Positions 1 to 5,416 of a stretch of 5,416 nt of DNA are shown here, piece by piece. This DNA comes from Candidatus Sulfopaludibacter sp. SbA3 (GTDB lineage Bacteria > Acidobacteriota > Terriglobia > 20CM-2-55-15), in assembly GCA_945861845.1 (NCBI GenBank), contig CAMAWS010000258.1, positions 1 to 5,416 on the forward strand. Reading direction: 5' to 3'. The notes beneath the pieces were generated by a model that worked only from the letters and a program-made list of their open reading frames with translations, was not told the DNA's origin and searched no databases. Both the position numbers and the translations under genes were made by a program. Position 1 is the first letter of the stretch. Each line of letters begins with the position of its first letter.

Positions 1-619
1 TAGCGCCCATGAACAAGAATCCCTTTGCCGTCTCGATGGAAACCGAAAGCGGGACGAATACGACGTTCACGATGATCAGGAATCCGAAAACCCAGATCAT
101 CATTCCGGACGAAGCGATCTCAAGCGTCCGCTCGATGGTTCGTCCGGATATCAGGATGACGAAGGCCAGCAGGAACGTGAACAGTCCATAGTAGTAGAGC
201 GCACCCGCGTCACCCGCTTCCGGGAGCCGGCCCGTCACGGCGGCAAACAGCGCTGACGCGGAAGTGGCGGCAAATGCGGGCCAGCCGATCTGCAGGCATC
301 CCAGCAACACGTAAAGCAGGCCCGCCGGCCAGGCGCGGCGGCCGAGCCGCATGAATCCGGTAAAAATCGGCTCGCCGGTTGCGAGCGTGTACCGCATCAG
401 TTCGATATTGAACATCACCTGGAGCAAAACCGAAACCGGCACAATTGCGAGGATTCCCACGCCGTACCTCAGGGCCGCGGCAGGGCCCAGTAGCCACTCT
501 CCGCTGCCAATGGACGTGGCGAGCAGGATCGTGCCCGGGCCAATAACGTGAAGCAAGTTCCGGATATTGAATGGCGGAGCGGCCGGCAGTTGGGACTCGC
601 TCCATTTCGGCAGCGCCAT
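1..619 (-). CDS. Nramp-superfamily transporter, N-terminal half (cut by left window edge)
   Basis: This is an open frame of 206 codons from ATG at 619 to the window edge with no stop; the C-terminal half lies outside. The protein is hydrophobic, with about five likely membrane segments (roughly residues 24-48, 53-77, 97-128, 143-160, 170-192). Residues 26-45 read IGPGTILLATSIGSGEWLLG, the Nramp TM1 pattern (GPG, short helix, unwound centre). Residues 76-83 (RYTLATGE) also fit the family. Nramp proteins are proton-coupled importers of Mn2+, Fe2+ and related metals in the inner membrane. Here the TM1 metal-binding Asp-Pro-Gly-Asn is replaced by Gly-Ser-Gly-Glu (38-41), so this belongs to a divergent branch and its substrate cannot be assumed. 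The start is supported by GAAGGG seven bases upstream. It begins 11 nt after the DppC-type permease stop, so co-transcription is likely. The family call is fairly safe; metal transport is not. Confidence 0.82.
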   Translation of the reverse strand, partial: MALPKWSESQLPAAPPFNIRNLLHVIGPGTILLATSIGSGEWLLGPAAALRYGVGILAIVPVSVLLQVMFNIELMRYTLATGEPIFTGFMRLGRRAWPAGLLYVLLGCLQIGWPAFAATSASALFAAVTGRLPEAGDAGALYYYGLFTFLLAFVILISGRTIERTLEIASSGMMIWVFGFLIIVNVVFVPLSVSIETAKGFLFMGA

Positions 620-626
620 GAGTCAG

Positions 627-632
627 CCCTTC
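627..632 (-). promoter_or_regulatory. Ribosome binding site of the Nramp-like gene
   Basis: On the minus strand GAAGGG ends seven bases before the ATG at 619. It overlaps the TGA stop of the upstream permease (631-633), so ribosomes finishing that gene end on this site, which suggests translational coupling. It fixes the start of the Nramp-like gene. Confidence 0.7.
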
Positions 633-1743
633 ATCTTTTTAGCCGCGGGTCGGCCGCGTCGCGCAAACCCTCGCCCACCAGGTTGTACGACGTTACGGTC
701 ACAAAGATTGCCGCGCCCGGAAATGCAGTCAGCCACCACCCGCTGGGAAGCAACTGGCGCGCGCTGGAGAGTATGGAACCCCAGCTTGCAGTGGACGGCG
801 GAACGCCAAAACCCAGAAAGCTCAGCGTCGACTCGATAAGAATGGCAGACGCAATTCCAAATGTTGCCGCTACGAAAACAGGGGCCATCGTATTTGGAAG
901 CAGGTGCCGAAACATCGTTCGAGCATCGCTTGCGCCAAGCGCCTGCGCGGCCACCACGTACTCGAGGGACTTCGCCCGCAGGAATTCCCCGCGGGTAAGC
1001 CGTGCAACAGTCGGCCAGTTTGTAATTCCAATCACGACCATGATGTTAAAAATGCTCTGAGGCAGGAATGCCACGACGGTGATGATAAGGAAGAATGTGG
1101 GAATCGTCAGCATGATCTCAATAAGCCGCGATGCAACGATGTCGACGACGCCGCCATAGTAACCTGCCAGCGCGCCAATAAGAATGCCGATGACAACGTA
1201 GATCGAGACGGCCACGAATCCGACGGACAGGGAAACTCGGGATCCATGCACCAGGCGGCTGGCGACATCGCGGCCGATATCGTCGGTCCCAAGCAGGTGT
1301 TGCGAAGATGGCGGCTGAATGGCGGAAAGAAGATCGACATTGTTCGGCGAATACCGAATGGGTGGAAACAAAACCCAGTCATCCTCGCCAAACTTCCCGG
1401 CGACTAATTCCTTGTACGAGATATTCTGAAATTCCTGCTGCCACTGTACCAAACCCACCCACACTGCATAATCCCTCAGAACCGGTGAATAGATTCGGCC
1501 CTGGTAGCTCATTACCAGGGGCTTGTCGCTCGCAATAAAGTCAGCTGCTATAGCAACGAAGAACAGCAACAGCACGATCGACAGGCCGGCCATCGCAACA
1601 CGATTCCTTCGAAACTGCCTTACGACAACGCTCCAGTAATCTTCCGGCAGGCTCCGGGGAGCGTCCGCAAGGATGAACCCGGGATCAACGGGCTCGCGGT
1701 TCCCAACTTGAGTAACCGTTGGCTCAGGCGGCTCTTTTTCCAT
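631..1743 (-). CDS. Peptide/nickel-class ABC transporter permease, DppC/OppC type
   Basis: This is the second inner-membrane permease of a peptide/nickel-class ABC importer (BPD_transp_1 fold), 370 residues from the chosen start. A hydrophilic N-terminus (1-45) leads to TM1 (about 49-70), then a long extracytoplasmic stretch (71-148). The DppC signature follows: HLLGTDDIGRDVASRLVHGS at 149-168. The transmembrane core follows, with the ATPase-contacting EAA loop at about 260-285 (VAAQALGAS, then HLLPN at 280-284). The end, EGLRDAADPRLKR, is typical of the family. At 370 residues it is longer than the usual roughly 300, because of the N-terminal tail and the 71-148 loop. I chose ATG at 1743 over a TTG seven codons upstream because GAGA (1751-1754) sits seven bases before it; this gives a 20-nt overlap with the preceding permease gene. 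The family call is secure. The substrate (peptide, nickel chelate, sugar or other) cannot be read from the sequence. Confidence 0.95.
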   Translation of the reverse strand: MEKEPPEPTVTQVGNREPVDPGFILADAPRSLPEDYWSVVVRQFRRNRVAMAGLSIVLLLFFVAIAADFIASDKPLVMSYQGRIYSPVLRDYAVWVGLVQWQQEFQNISYKELVAGKFGEDDWVLFPPIRYSPNNVDLLSAIQPPSSQHLLGTDDIGRDVASRLVHGSRVSLSVGFVAVSIYVVIGILIGALAGYYGGVVDIVASRLIEIMLTIPTFFLIITVVAFLPQSIFNIMVVIGITNWPTVARLTRGEFLRAKSLEYVVAAQALGASDARTMFRHLLPNTMAPVFVAATFGIASAILIESTLSFLGFGVPPSTASWGSILSSARQLLPSGWWLTAFPGAAIFVTVTSYNLVGEGLRDAADPRLKR

Positions 1744-2731
1744 ATCCAATTCTCGGATCCACAACCGTGTAAAGAAAGTCCGCTACGAGAATGCCAACCA
1801 GCGTCAAGAGAGCGCTCAGGGTAAAGACGGCCATGATAAGCGGATAATCACGATTCAGGACGGCTTCGAAGCTGAGCCTTCCCATGCCGGGTATCGTGAA
1901 GATTGTCTCGATGACAATGCTGCCGCCGATCAAGGCCGGAAGGAGGTCGGCCATGATCGTGATAATCGGTATCAGCGAATTCCTCAACGCGTGACGGTAC
2001 ACGACAACGCGCTCACTCAAACCCTTGGCGCGAGCGGTACGAATGTAGTCCTGGCGGATGACTTCCAGCATGCTTGCGCGCATGTACCGGGAAAGCGTGG
2101 CCAGGGTGTAGTAGGTCATGCATGTAACGGGAAGAATCAGGTGCCAGGCCTGGTCCACGACTCGCTCCCAGAGGGGCCAGTTCTCCGCGCCCACGGTCTG
2201 CAGGCCAAAAACAGGAAACACGTCCCAGAAATCTCCGCCACCGAGGAACACAATCGCCATCGTCGCCATCCAGAAGGGTGGCAACGAATACAGGGTAAAC
2301 AGAAGGATGGTGGAGAACTTGTCGCCGAACGAATACTGATGGGTGGCGGAGTAGATTCCAAGAGGAATGGAAATCAGGTATGCCAGCAGCAAGGAGAGAC
2401 CGCTCAACTGGAGGGAAACAGGAATGCGCTCCCATAGCTTCTCGCTGATCGGCCGGTGGTCGCGCAACGATTCACCGAAGTCGAGGGTCACGATGCGCTT
2501 CAGCCAACGCCAGTACTGAATATGCAAAGGCTGGTCGAGTCCGTAGATGGCCCGCGTCTGGGTGATAATTTCTTCCGCGAGCGCCTGGTCAGAAATACCC
2601 TGCGTTGCGTCGCCAAGCCTGAGAAGCGCCGGGTCACCCGGCGCAAGCTGGATAATCAGGAAAGAAATCAGGGAAATTCCAAGCAGGGTGGGGATGATCA
2701 GCAGGAAGCGCCTGATGAAATAGCTACGCAT
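1724..2731 (-). CDS. Peptide/nickel-class ABC transporter permease, DppB/OppB type
   Basis: This is the first inner-membrane permease of the importer, 335 residues, the normal length for the family. It opens with the classic DppB/OppB N-terminus, MRSYFIRRFLLIIPTLLGIS, and TM1 ends in LAPGDP (29-34). A periplasmic segment includes YGLDQPLHIQYWRWL (63-77) and LDFGESL (83-89), both conserved in the family. The EAA loop is at about 229-256 (DYIRTARAKGLSE, then RHALRNSLIPI). PGMGRLSFEAVLNRDYPLIM (281-300) and VDPRIGY (324-330) close the core. It should pair with the DppC-type protein to form the translocation pore. ATG 2731 starts 3 nt after the binding-protein stop; no good Shine-Dalgarno is close (GGGG lies about 14 bases away), so translation probably depends on coupling to the upstream gene. 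No truncation or frameshift is seen. Confidence 0.96.
   Translation of the reverse strand: MRSYFIRRFLLIIPTLLGISLISFLIIQLAPGDPALLRLGDATQGISDQALAEEIITQTRAIYGLDQPLHIQYWRWLKRIVTLDFGESLRDHRPISEKLWERIPVSLQLSGLSLLLAYLISIPLGIYSATHQYSFGDKFSTILLFTLYSLPPFWMATMAIVFLGGGDFWDVFPVFGLQTVGAENWPLWERVVDQAWHLILPVTCMTYYTLATLSRYMRASMLEVIRQDYIRTARAKGLSERVVVYRHALRNSLIPIITIMADLLPALIGGSIVIETIFTIPGMGRLSFEAVLNRDYPLIMAVFTLSALLTLVGILVADFLYTVVDPRIGYGKRAA
1751..1754 (-). promoter_or_regulatory. Ribosome binding site deciding the DppC-type start
   Basis: A short GAGA on the minus strand lies seven bases before ATG 1743, inside the end of the upstream permease gene. The alternative TTG at 1764 would be the rarer start codon. 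The match is only four bases, so the choice is probable rather than certain. Confidence 0.45.
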
Positions 2732-2734
2732 CCA

Positions 2735-4480
2735 CTAACGGGTCGCCCCATGTAGCTGGGATGCTGTCGGCACGAACCATTGATTCAGGTCATATCCCGG
2801 CCGGACCGGTATCCACTGTATCCCCTGGAATCGCTTGTGATACACGGCTGCCTCCTGGTTGTACCAGAGGAACGTGTAGGGCTGCTCGTCGTGAACAATC
2901 TCCTGGAATCTCCAGTAAAGCTGTTTTCGCTTTTCCGGATCGAATTCAAGCCGCGCCTGCTCCATTAGACGATCCGCCTCCCCATTCTTGAAGCTGATGT
3001 AGTTCGAGCCTTTATTGGAAGCCGAACTCGAATGCCAGACCTGGTAAGGATCCGAGATCAAATCAGACGACCAGGCCGCCGTAGCCGCATCAAATCGATG
3101 CTCCCTCAAATTATCGAAAAACACATTGTTTTCCAGCACACGCTCCGTCATGTCGATGCCGACTTTTCGGAATTCTTCCTTCAGGACAGCAGCCAGAGGC
3201 GCCCCGGTTGAACTGCCCGTGCCAAACGCGAATTCAAACCGGAAATCCACGCCGTCCTTATCCCTGATTCCATCACCGTTCGAATCCTTCCATCCAGCCT
3301 CATCAAGCATCTCTGCCGCGCGCTTTGGATCGTATGGCAGCGCGTTGATATTCGGATTGAAGTCCGGTGACTGGGGGTTTAAGGGACCGGCAGCAATTTT
3401 CCCCAGGCCGAATCGCACCTTATCGATAAGCGTCTGGCGGTCGACCAGCATCGTAAGCGCCTGCCGGACCCGCTTGTCCTTGAAGAAAGGCCTCTCGGCG
3501 TTCCAGCCGATGTAGGAATAAATCGGAATGGAATACACGGTTTTTACATACTGATCATCAAACGCCCCGCCGCTGGTTTGCTGTGCGTACTGTACCGGCA
3601 AAAGCCGAGGATTCAAGTCGATCTCGCCAGCCTTGAGGGCGGTCAGGGCAGCGGGATAATCGGAGATCGGCCGGATGAGGATTTTCTCCAGATAAGCCTT
3701 CTGGCCCCAGTAGTCATCGTTTCGAACCAATACGATCTCTTTGCCGGTATCCCATTTTTCGAATTTGTAAGGCCCGGTCCCGATCGGAGCCCGGCTGTTG
3801 GAATGCTTGTTAAACGCTTCAGAGAACGCCCGGACCTTCGCGTCTGTCTTCCCTTTCGGACCGATGAGGTCCTCAAATGAAACTCCGTCCAGCAATCCGT
3901 CCGCGTCAAAAATGTGCTTTGGAATGATGCCGAGCGTGTTCGCAAGTTTATTTACCTGCAAACCATCGGGTTTGCTGACCCGGAAACGAACCTTCCGTCC
4001 TGGAATGACATCGACACCGGTCAAGGCGGTGAGATACGCGCGGATTGGGGCCGAGTCGACAAGTGGCGACATTGCGGCCTTGAAAGTGAAGAGAACGTCC
4101 TCGGCTGTCAGTGGCTTCCCGTCATGCCACTTCACCCCATCTCGAATCGTGAACACGTATGTGAGGTGATCTTCGGAAACCTCCGGCAAAGCCTCCGCAA
4201 GGAGCGGCTTGGTGAGGCTCCAATCCGAGGGGTTGTATCCCAGGAGAAGTTCGTAGATTTGTGAATTGTTCGCGCCCAACATCGCGTAATTGGAGACACC
4301 GGTTGTAGCTGTAATGGGATTCAGGGAGTCAGGTTCCGCTTCGTAACGAACAATAATCCAGTCACCCGCAGTTGGTGAACCGGATGCGGCGGAATCAGTC
4401 CTGGAAGCGGTATCCGGCCTGGTGCATGCCGCGGCCACTGAAAGGCCGATGAGAAGTATGACTAGGCTCAGACGCTTCAT
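2735..4480 (-). CDS. Extracytoplasmic solute-binding lipoprotein, SBP_bac_5 family (peptide/nickel class)
   Basis: This is the substrate-capturing component of the ABC importer, 581 residues, near the usual size for the family. Residues 1-19 form a lipoprotein signal (K2, R3, a hydrophobic core, then VAAAC with Cys19 as the lipidation site), followed by a Ser/Thr/Ala-rich linker to about 39. The mature domain begins with EAEPDSLNP (47-55). Family motifs include IRDGVKWHDGKPLTAEDVLF (112-131) and IGTGPYKFEKWDTGKEIVLV (233-252), then RNDDYWG. DKRVRQALTMLVDRQTLIDK (335-354) is the conserved helix of the second lobe. An Asp-rich loop at 399-412 resembles a calcium-binding loop. ATG 4480 is chosen because AGGAGG lies just upstream; a TTG 20 codons earlier would bury the signal peptide behind a charged leader. 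Peptide binding is the commonest family role, but NikA-type nickel chelates and oligosaccharides are also known ligands. Confidence 0.95.
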   Translation of the reverse strand: MKRLSLVILLIGLSVAAACTRPDTASRTDSAASGSPTAGDWIIVRYEAEPDSLNPITATTGVSNYAMLGANNSQIYELLLGYNPSDWSLTKPLLAEALPEVSEDHLTYVFTIRDGVKWHDGKPLTAEDVLFTFKAAMSPLVDSAPIRAYLTALTGVDVIPGRKVRFRVSKPDGLQVNKLANTLGIIPKHIFDADGLLDGVSFEDLIGPKGKTDAKVRAFSEAFNKHSNSRAPIGTGPYKFEKWDTGKEIVLVRNDDYWGQKAYLEKILIRPISDYPAALTALKAGEIDLNPRLLPVQYAQQTSGGAFDDQYVKTVYSIPIYSYIGWNAERPFFKDKRVRQALTMLVDRQTLIDKVRFGLGKIAAGPLNPQSPDFNPNINALPYDPKRAAEMLDEAGWKDSNGDGIRDKDGVDFRFEFAFGTGSSTGAPLAAVLKEEFRKVGIDMTERVLENNVFFDNLREHRFDAATAAWSSDLISDPYQVWHSSSASNKGSNYISFKNGEADRLMEQARLEFDPEKRKQLYWRFQEIVHDEQPYTFLWYNQEAAVYHKRFQGIQWIPVRPGYDLNQWFVPTASQLHGATR

Positions 4481-4484
4481 GTCG

Positions 4485-4490
4485 CCTCCT
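4485..4490 (-). promoter_or_regulatory. Strong Shine-Dalgarno of the solute-binding protein gene
   Basis: A perfect AGGAGG on the minus strand ends four bases before ATG 4480. It is the strongest ribosome binding site in the window, consistent with the binding protein being needed in excess over its permeases. It excludes the upstream TTG start. Confidence 0.85.
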
Positions 4491-4514
4491 AATGCTGGGG
4501 AAATCCAGCGACGC

Positions 4515-4544
4515 ATTATGACATAGCGCCGCGGAATCAATCAG
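4515..4544 (-). promoter_or_regulatory. Possible weak sigma70-type promoter for the importer cluster
   Basis: In the gap between coaX and the binding-protein gene the minus strand shows CTGATT (4539-4544), an 18-base spacer, then CATAAT (4515-4520). Each box departs from consensus by one to three bases. Transcription would start near 4508 and give a leader of about 28 nt. If it works, the importer genes can be expressed separately from coaX. A match of this quality can arise by chance. Confidence 0.2.
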
Positions 4545-4548
4545 GTCG

Positions 4549-5316
4549 TCACTTCTTGCGAAGGCGGGCGGCAACGAGCCGCAGGCCATCGAGCGTAAGG
4601 TTGGGATCAATGACTTCGATGAGTTTCGACTCCTGATGAATCAATGGAGCCTGCCCGCCGGTGGCGACGACGCGCACCTTGTCGCCAAGTTCCGCTTTCA
4701 TGCGCGCAAGGATGCCGTCCACGAGCGCAACATATCCATAGAAGATACCGCTCTGCATACTGCCTACCGTCGTGCGTCCGATCACGTCCCTGGGTTTCTG
4801 GATATCGATTCGCGGCAGGCGCGCCGCATGCTCGTAGAGCGCTTCGGCGGAATTAACAATGCCGGGCGCGATCACGCCCCCGAGGTATTCCCCATCGGCA
4901 GTAATGGCGTCAAACGTCGTGGCCGTTCCAAAATCCACGACGATGGCGGGCGTGCCGTATTTTTCGATTGTAGCGACCGCGTTCACGATGCGGTCCGCGC
5001 CAACTTCACGGGGATCGGTATAAAGAACCGGGATTCCGGCATTCTCGTGCGTCACGAAGAACGGCTCCACGGAGAAATAGGCGACGACCATGTCGTGCAG
5101 CACAGCGTCGAGCGGCGGCACGACTGAGGCGATAATCACCGCGTGGATCTTGCTGGCATCCAGATTTTCCAGCGAGAAAAGGTTTCGCAGCAGGATGCCG
5201 TATTCGTCAAGAGTCCGGTTCTTCTGCGTCGAGAGGCGCCAATGCATGGTGAGCTTGTCGCCCTCAAACACGCCGAAGACGGTGTTTGTATTGCCGAGAT
5301 CAATAGCCAAAAGCAT
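4549..5316 (-). CDS. coaX: Type III pantothenate kinase
   Basis: CoaX phosphorylates pantothenate with ATP to 4'-phosphopantothenate, the first step from pantothenate to coenzyme A, in the cytoplasm. Unlike type I CoaA, the type III enzyme is not inhibited by CoA and needs a monovalent cation. The 255 residues match the family length, and the ASKHA-fold motifs are in order: IDLGNTNTVFG with Asp6 (5-15, phosphate loop); DEYGILLRNLF (37-47); YTDPREVGADRIVNA with GADR (99-113); VDFGTATTFD (127-136); GGVIAPGI (146-153); and ATGGQAP (218-224). The end is LRKK. All key motifs are intact, so it should be active. ATG 5316 begins exactly at the conserved N-terminus, but no Shine-Dalgarno is visible upstream. 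It lies 68 nt before the importer genes on the same strand; I know of no functional link, so this may be simple adjacency. Confidence 0.97.
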   Translation of the reverse strand: MLLAIDLGNTNTVFGVFEGDKLTMHWRLSTQKNRTLDEYGILLRNLFSLENLDASKIHAVIIASVVPPLDAVLHDMVVAYFSVEPFFVTHENAGIPVLYTDPREVGADRIVNAVATIEKYGTPAIVVDFGTATTFDAITADGEYLGGVIAPGIVNSAEALYEHAARLPRIDIQKPRDVIGRTTVGSMQSGIFYGYVALVDGILARMKAELGDKVRVVATGGQAPLIHQESKLIEVIDPNLTLDGLRLVAARLRKK

Positions 5317-5325
5317 AATGATGGA

Positions 5326-5331
5326 ATTCTA
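5326..5331 (-). promoter_or_regulatory. Possible -10 box for coaX
   Basis: TAGAAT on the minus strand differs from TATAAT at one position. Transcription would start about 3-4 bases before the coaX ATG, giving an essentially leaderless mRNA, which would fit the missing Shine-Dalgarno. No -35 element is recognisable 16-18 bases upstream. A second TAGAAT occurs at 5376-5381, also without a -35. Read-through from an upstream gene outside the window is equally possible. Confidence 0.15.
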
Positions 5332-5380
5332 AGCCAATATCCGGGGTACTGGGCCACTTTGAAATATTCGGACAAATTCT

Positions 5381-5416
5381 ACCTGTGGGCGCGGGGCTTC
5401 AGCCCCGTGCCAGGCT
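5381..5416. repeat. GC-rich palindromic intergenic element (REP-like), reaching the right edge
   Basis: Positions 5388-5397 pair with 5402-5411 to form a ten-base stem with one G-T pair and a TTCA loop; the core CGGGGC/GCCCCG is perfect. Outside it CCTG (5382-5385) is mirrored by CAGG (5411-5414), so the imperfect palindrome covers about 33 bases. There is no T-run on either side, so it does not look like an ordinary terminator. Elements with a GGGGCTTCAGCCCC-like core recur in intergenic DNA of some Acidobacteriota, as I recall. With one copy visible, repeat status is inferred rather than shown. It may continue beyond the edge. Confidence 0.5.

Noticed and set aside
104..148. Perfect ten-base inverted repeat (TCCGGACGAA ... 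TTCGTCCGGA) with a 25-base spacer
   Set aside because: It lies inside the Nramp-like coding sequence, in a region encoding a normal membrane segment, and each arm contains the self-palindrome TCCGGA, which raises the odds of a chance match. There is no sign of an operator or attachment site.
210..605. Minus-strand open frame of 131 codons covering most of the left end
   Set aside because: It lies in a different frame over the same strand as the Nramp-like gene. Its product is rich in Arg, Pro and His with no membrane or family pattern, whereas the frame from 619 gives an unbroken, recognisable transporter.
548..1060. Plus-strand open frame of 170 codons
   Set aside because: It is antisense to the DppC-type permease and the start of the Nramp-like gene. 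The product has no recognisable domain and long antisense frames are expected in GC-rich coding DNA.
2735..4480. Assigning the importer specifically to nickel because of the Nramp-like neighbour
   Set aside because: No histidine or chelate-binding pattern that would identify a NikA-type protein can be recognised by eye, and the Nramp-like protein itself lacks the canonical metal site.
4494..4509. Small hairpin (GCTGG/CCAGC) between coaX and the binding-protein gene as a terminator
   Set aside because: The stem is only five base pairs and no T-run follows on the minus strand; the next bases lead directly into the strong Shine-Dalgarno.
4481..4540. N-terminal extension of the binding protein from a TTG at 4540
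   Set aside because: It would place 20 residues with several Arg before the lipoprotein signal and ignore the perfect AGGAGG just before ATG 4480.
4636..5127. Plus-strand open frame of 163 codons
   Set aside because: It is antisense to coaX, whose catalytic motifs are all intact. The product is compositionally odd (rich in Arg, His and Asp) and matches no family I know.

Overview
All coding in this 5.4 kb bacterial window lies on the minus strand, so it reads from the right edge to the left. The order of transcription is coaX (type III pantothenate kinase), an extracytoplasmic solute-binding lipoprotein, a DppB/OppB-type permease, a DppC/OppC-type permease, and an Nramp-superfamily transporter cut by the left edge. 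The last gene is easy to miss because it has no stop inside the window. Translating positions 619 down to 1 gives 206 uninterrupted residues with a clear Nramp-like TM1.

The host is not certain. Moderately high GC, a CoaX-type rather than CoaA-type pantothenate kinase, Nramp and Opp proteins of this style, and a GC-rich palindrome at the right edge of a kind I associate with Acidobacteriota intergenic DNA together suggest an Acidobacteriota-like soil or environmental bacterium. This is inference and no marker gene in the window settles it.

Layout: 5381-5416 is a palindromic repeat element running to the edge. 5317-5380 is a short non-coding leader to coaX. 4549-5316 is coaX. 4481-4548 is a 68-nt gap with a strong Shine-Dalgarno and a weak possible promoter. 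2735-4480 is the binding protein, followed after 3 nt by the DppB-type permease (1724-2731). That gene overlaps the DppC-type permease (631-1743) by 20 nt, and after an 11-nt gap the Nramp-like gene begins at 619. The last four genes are packed tightly enough to be one transcription unit. There is no stretch above 300 bases without a gene.

Function: the binding protein and two permeases form the extracytoplasmic and membrane parts of a peptide/nickel-class (SBP_bac_5) ABC importer. The two ATPase genes (DppD/DppF type) that often follow are not in the window. The slot after the DppC-type gene is taken by the Nramp-like transporter, whose TM1 has Gly-Ser-Gly-Glu where metal-transporting Nramps have Asp-Pro-Gly-Asn. 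Its substrate is therefore open. I found no previously undescribed system that I can defend. The two observations most worth following are the non-canonical Nramp protein downstream of an importer with no linked ATPases, and the palindromic repeat upstream of coaX.
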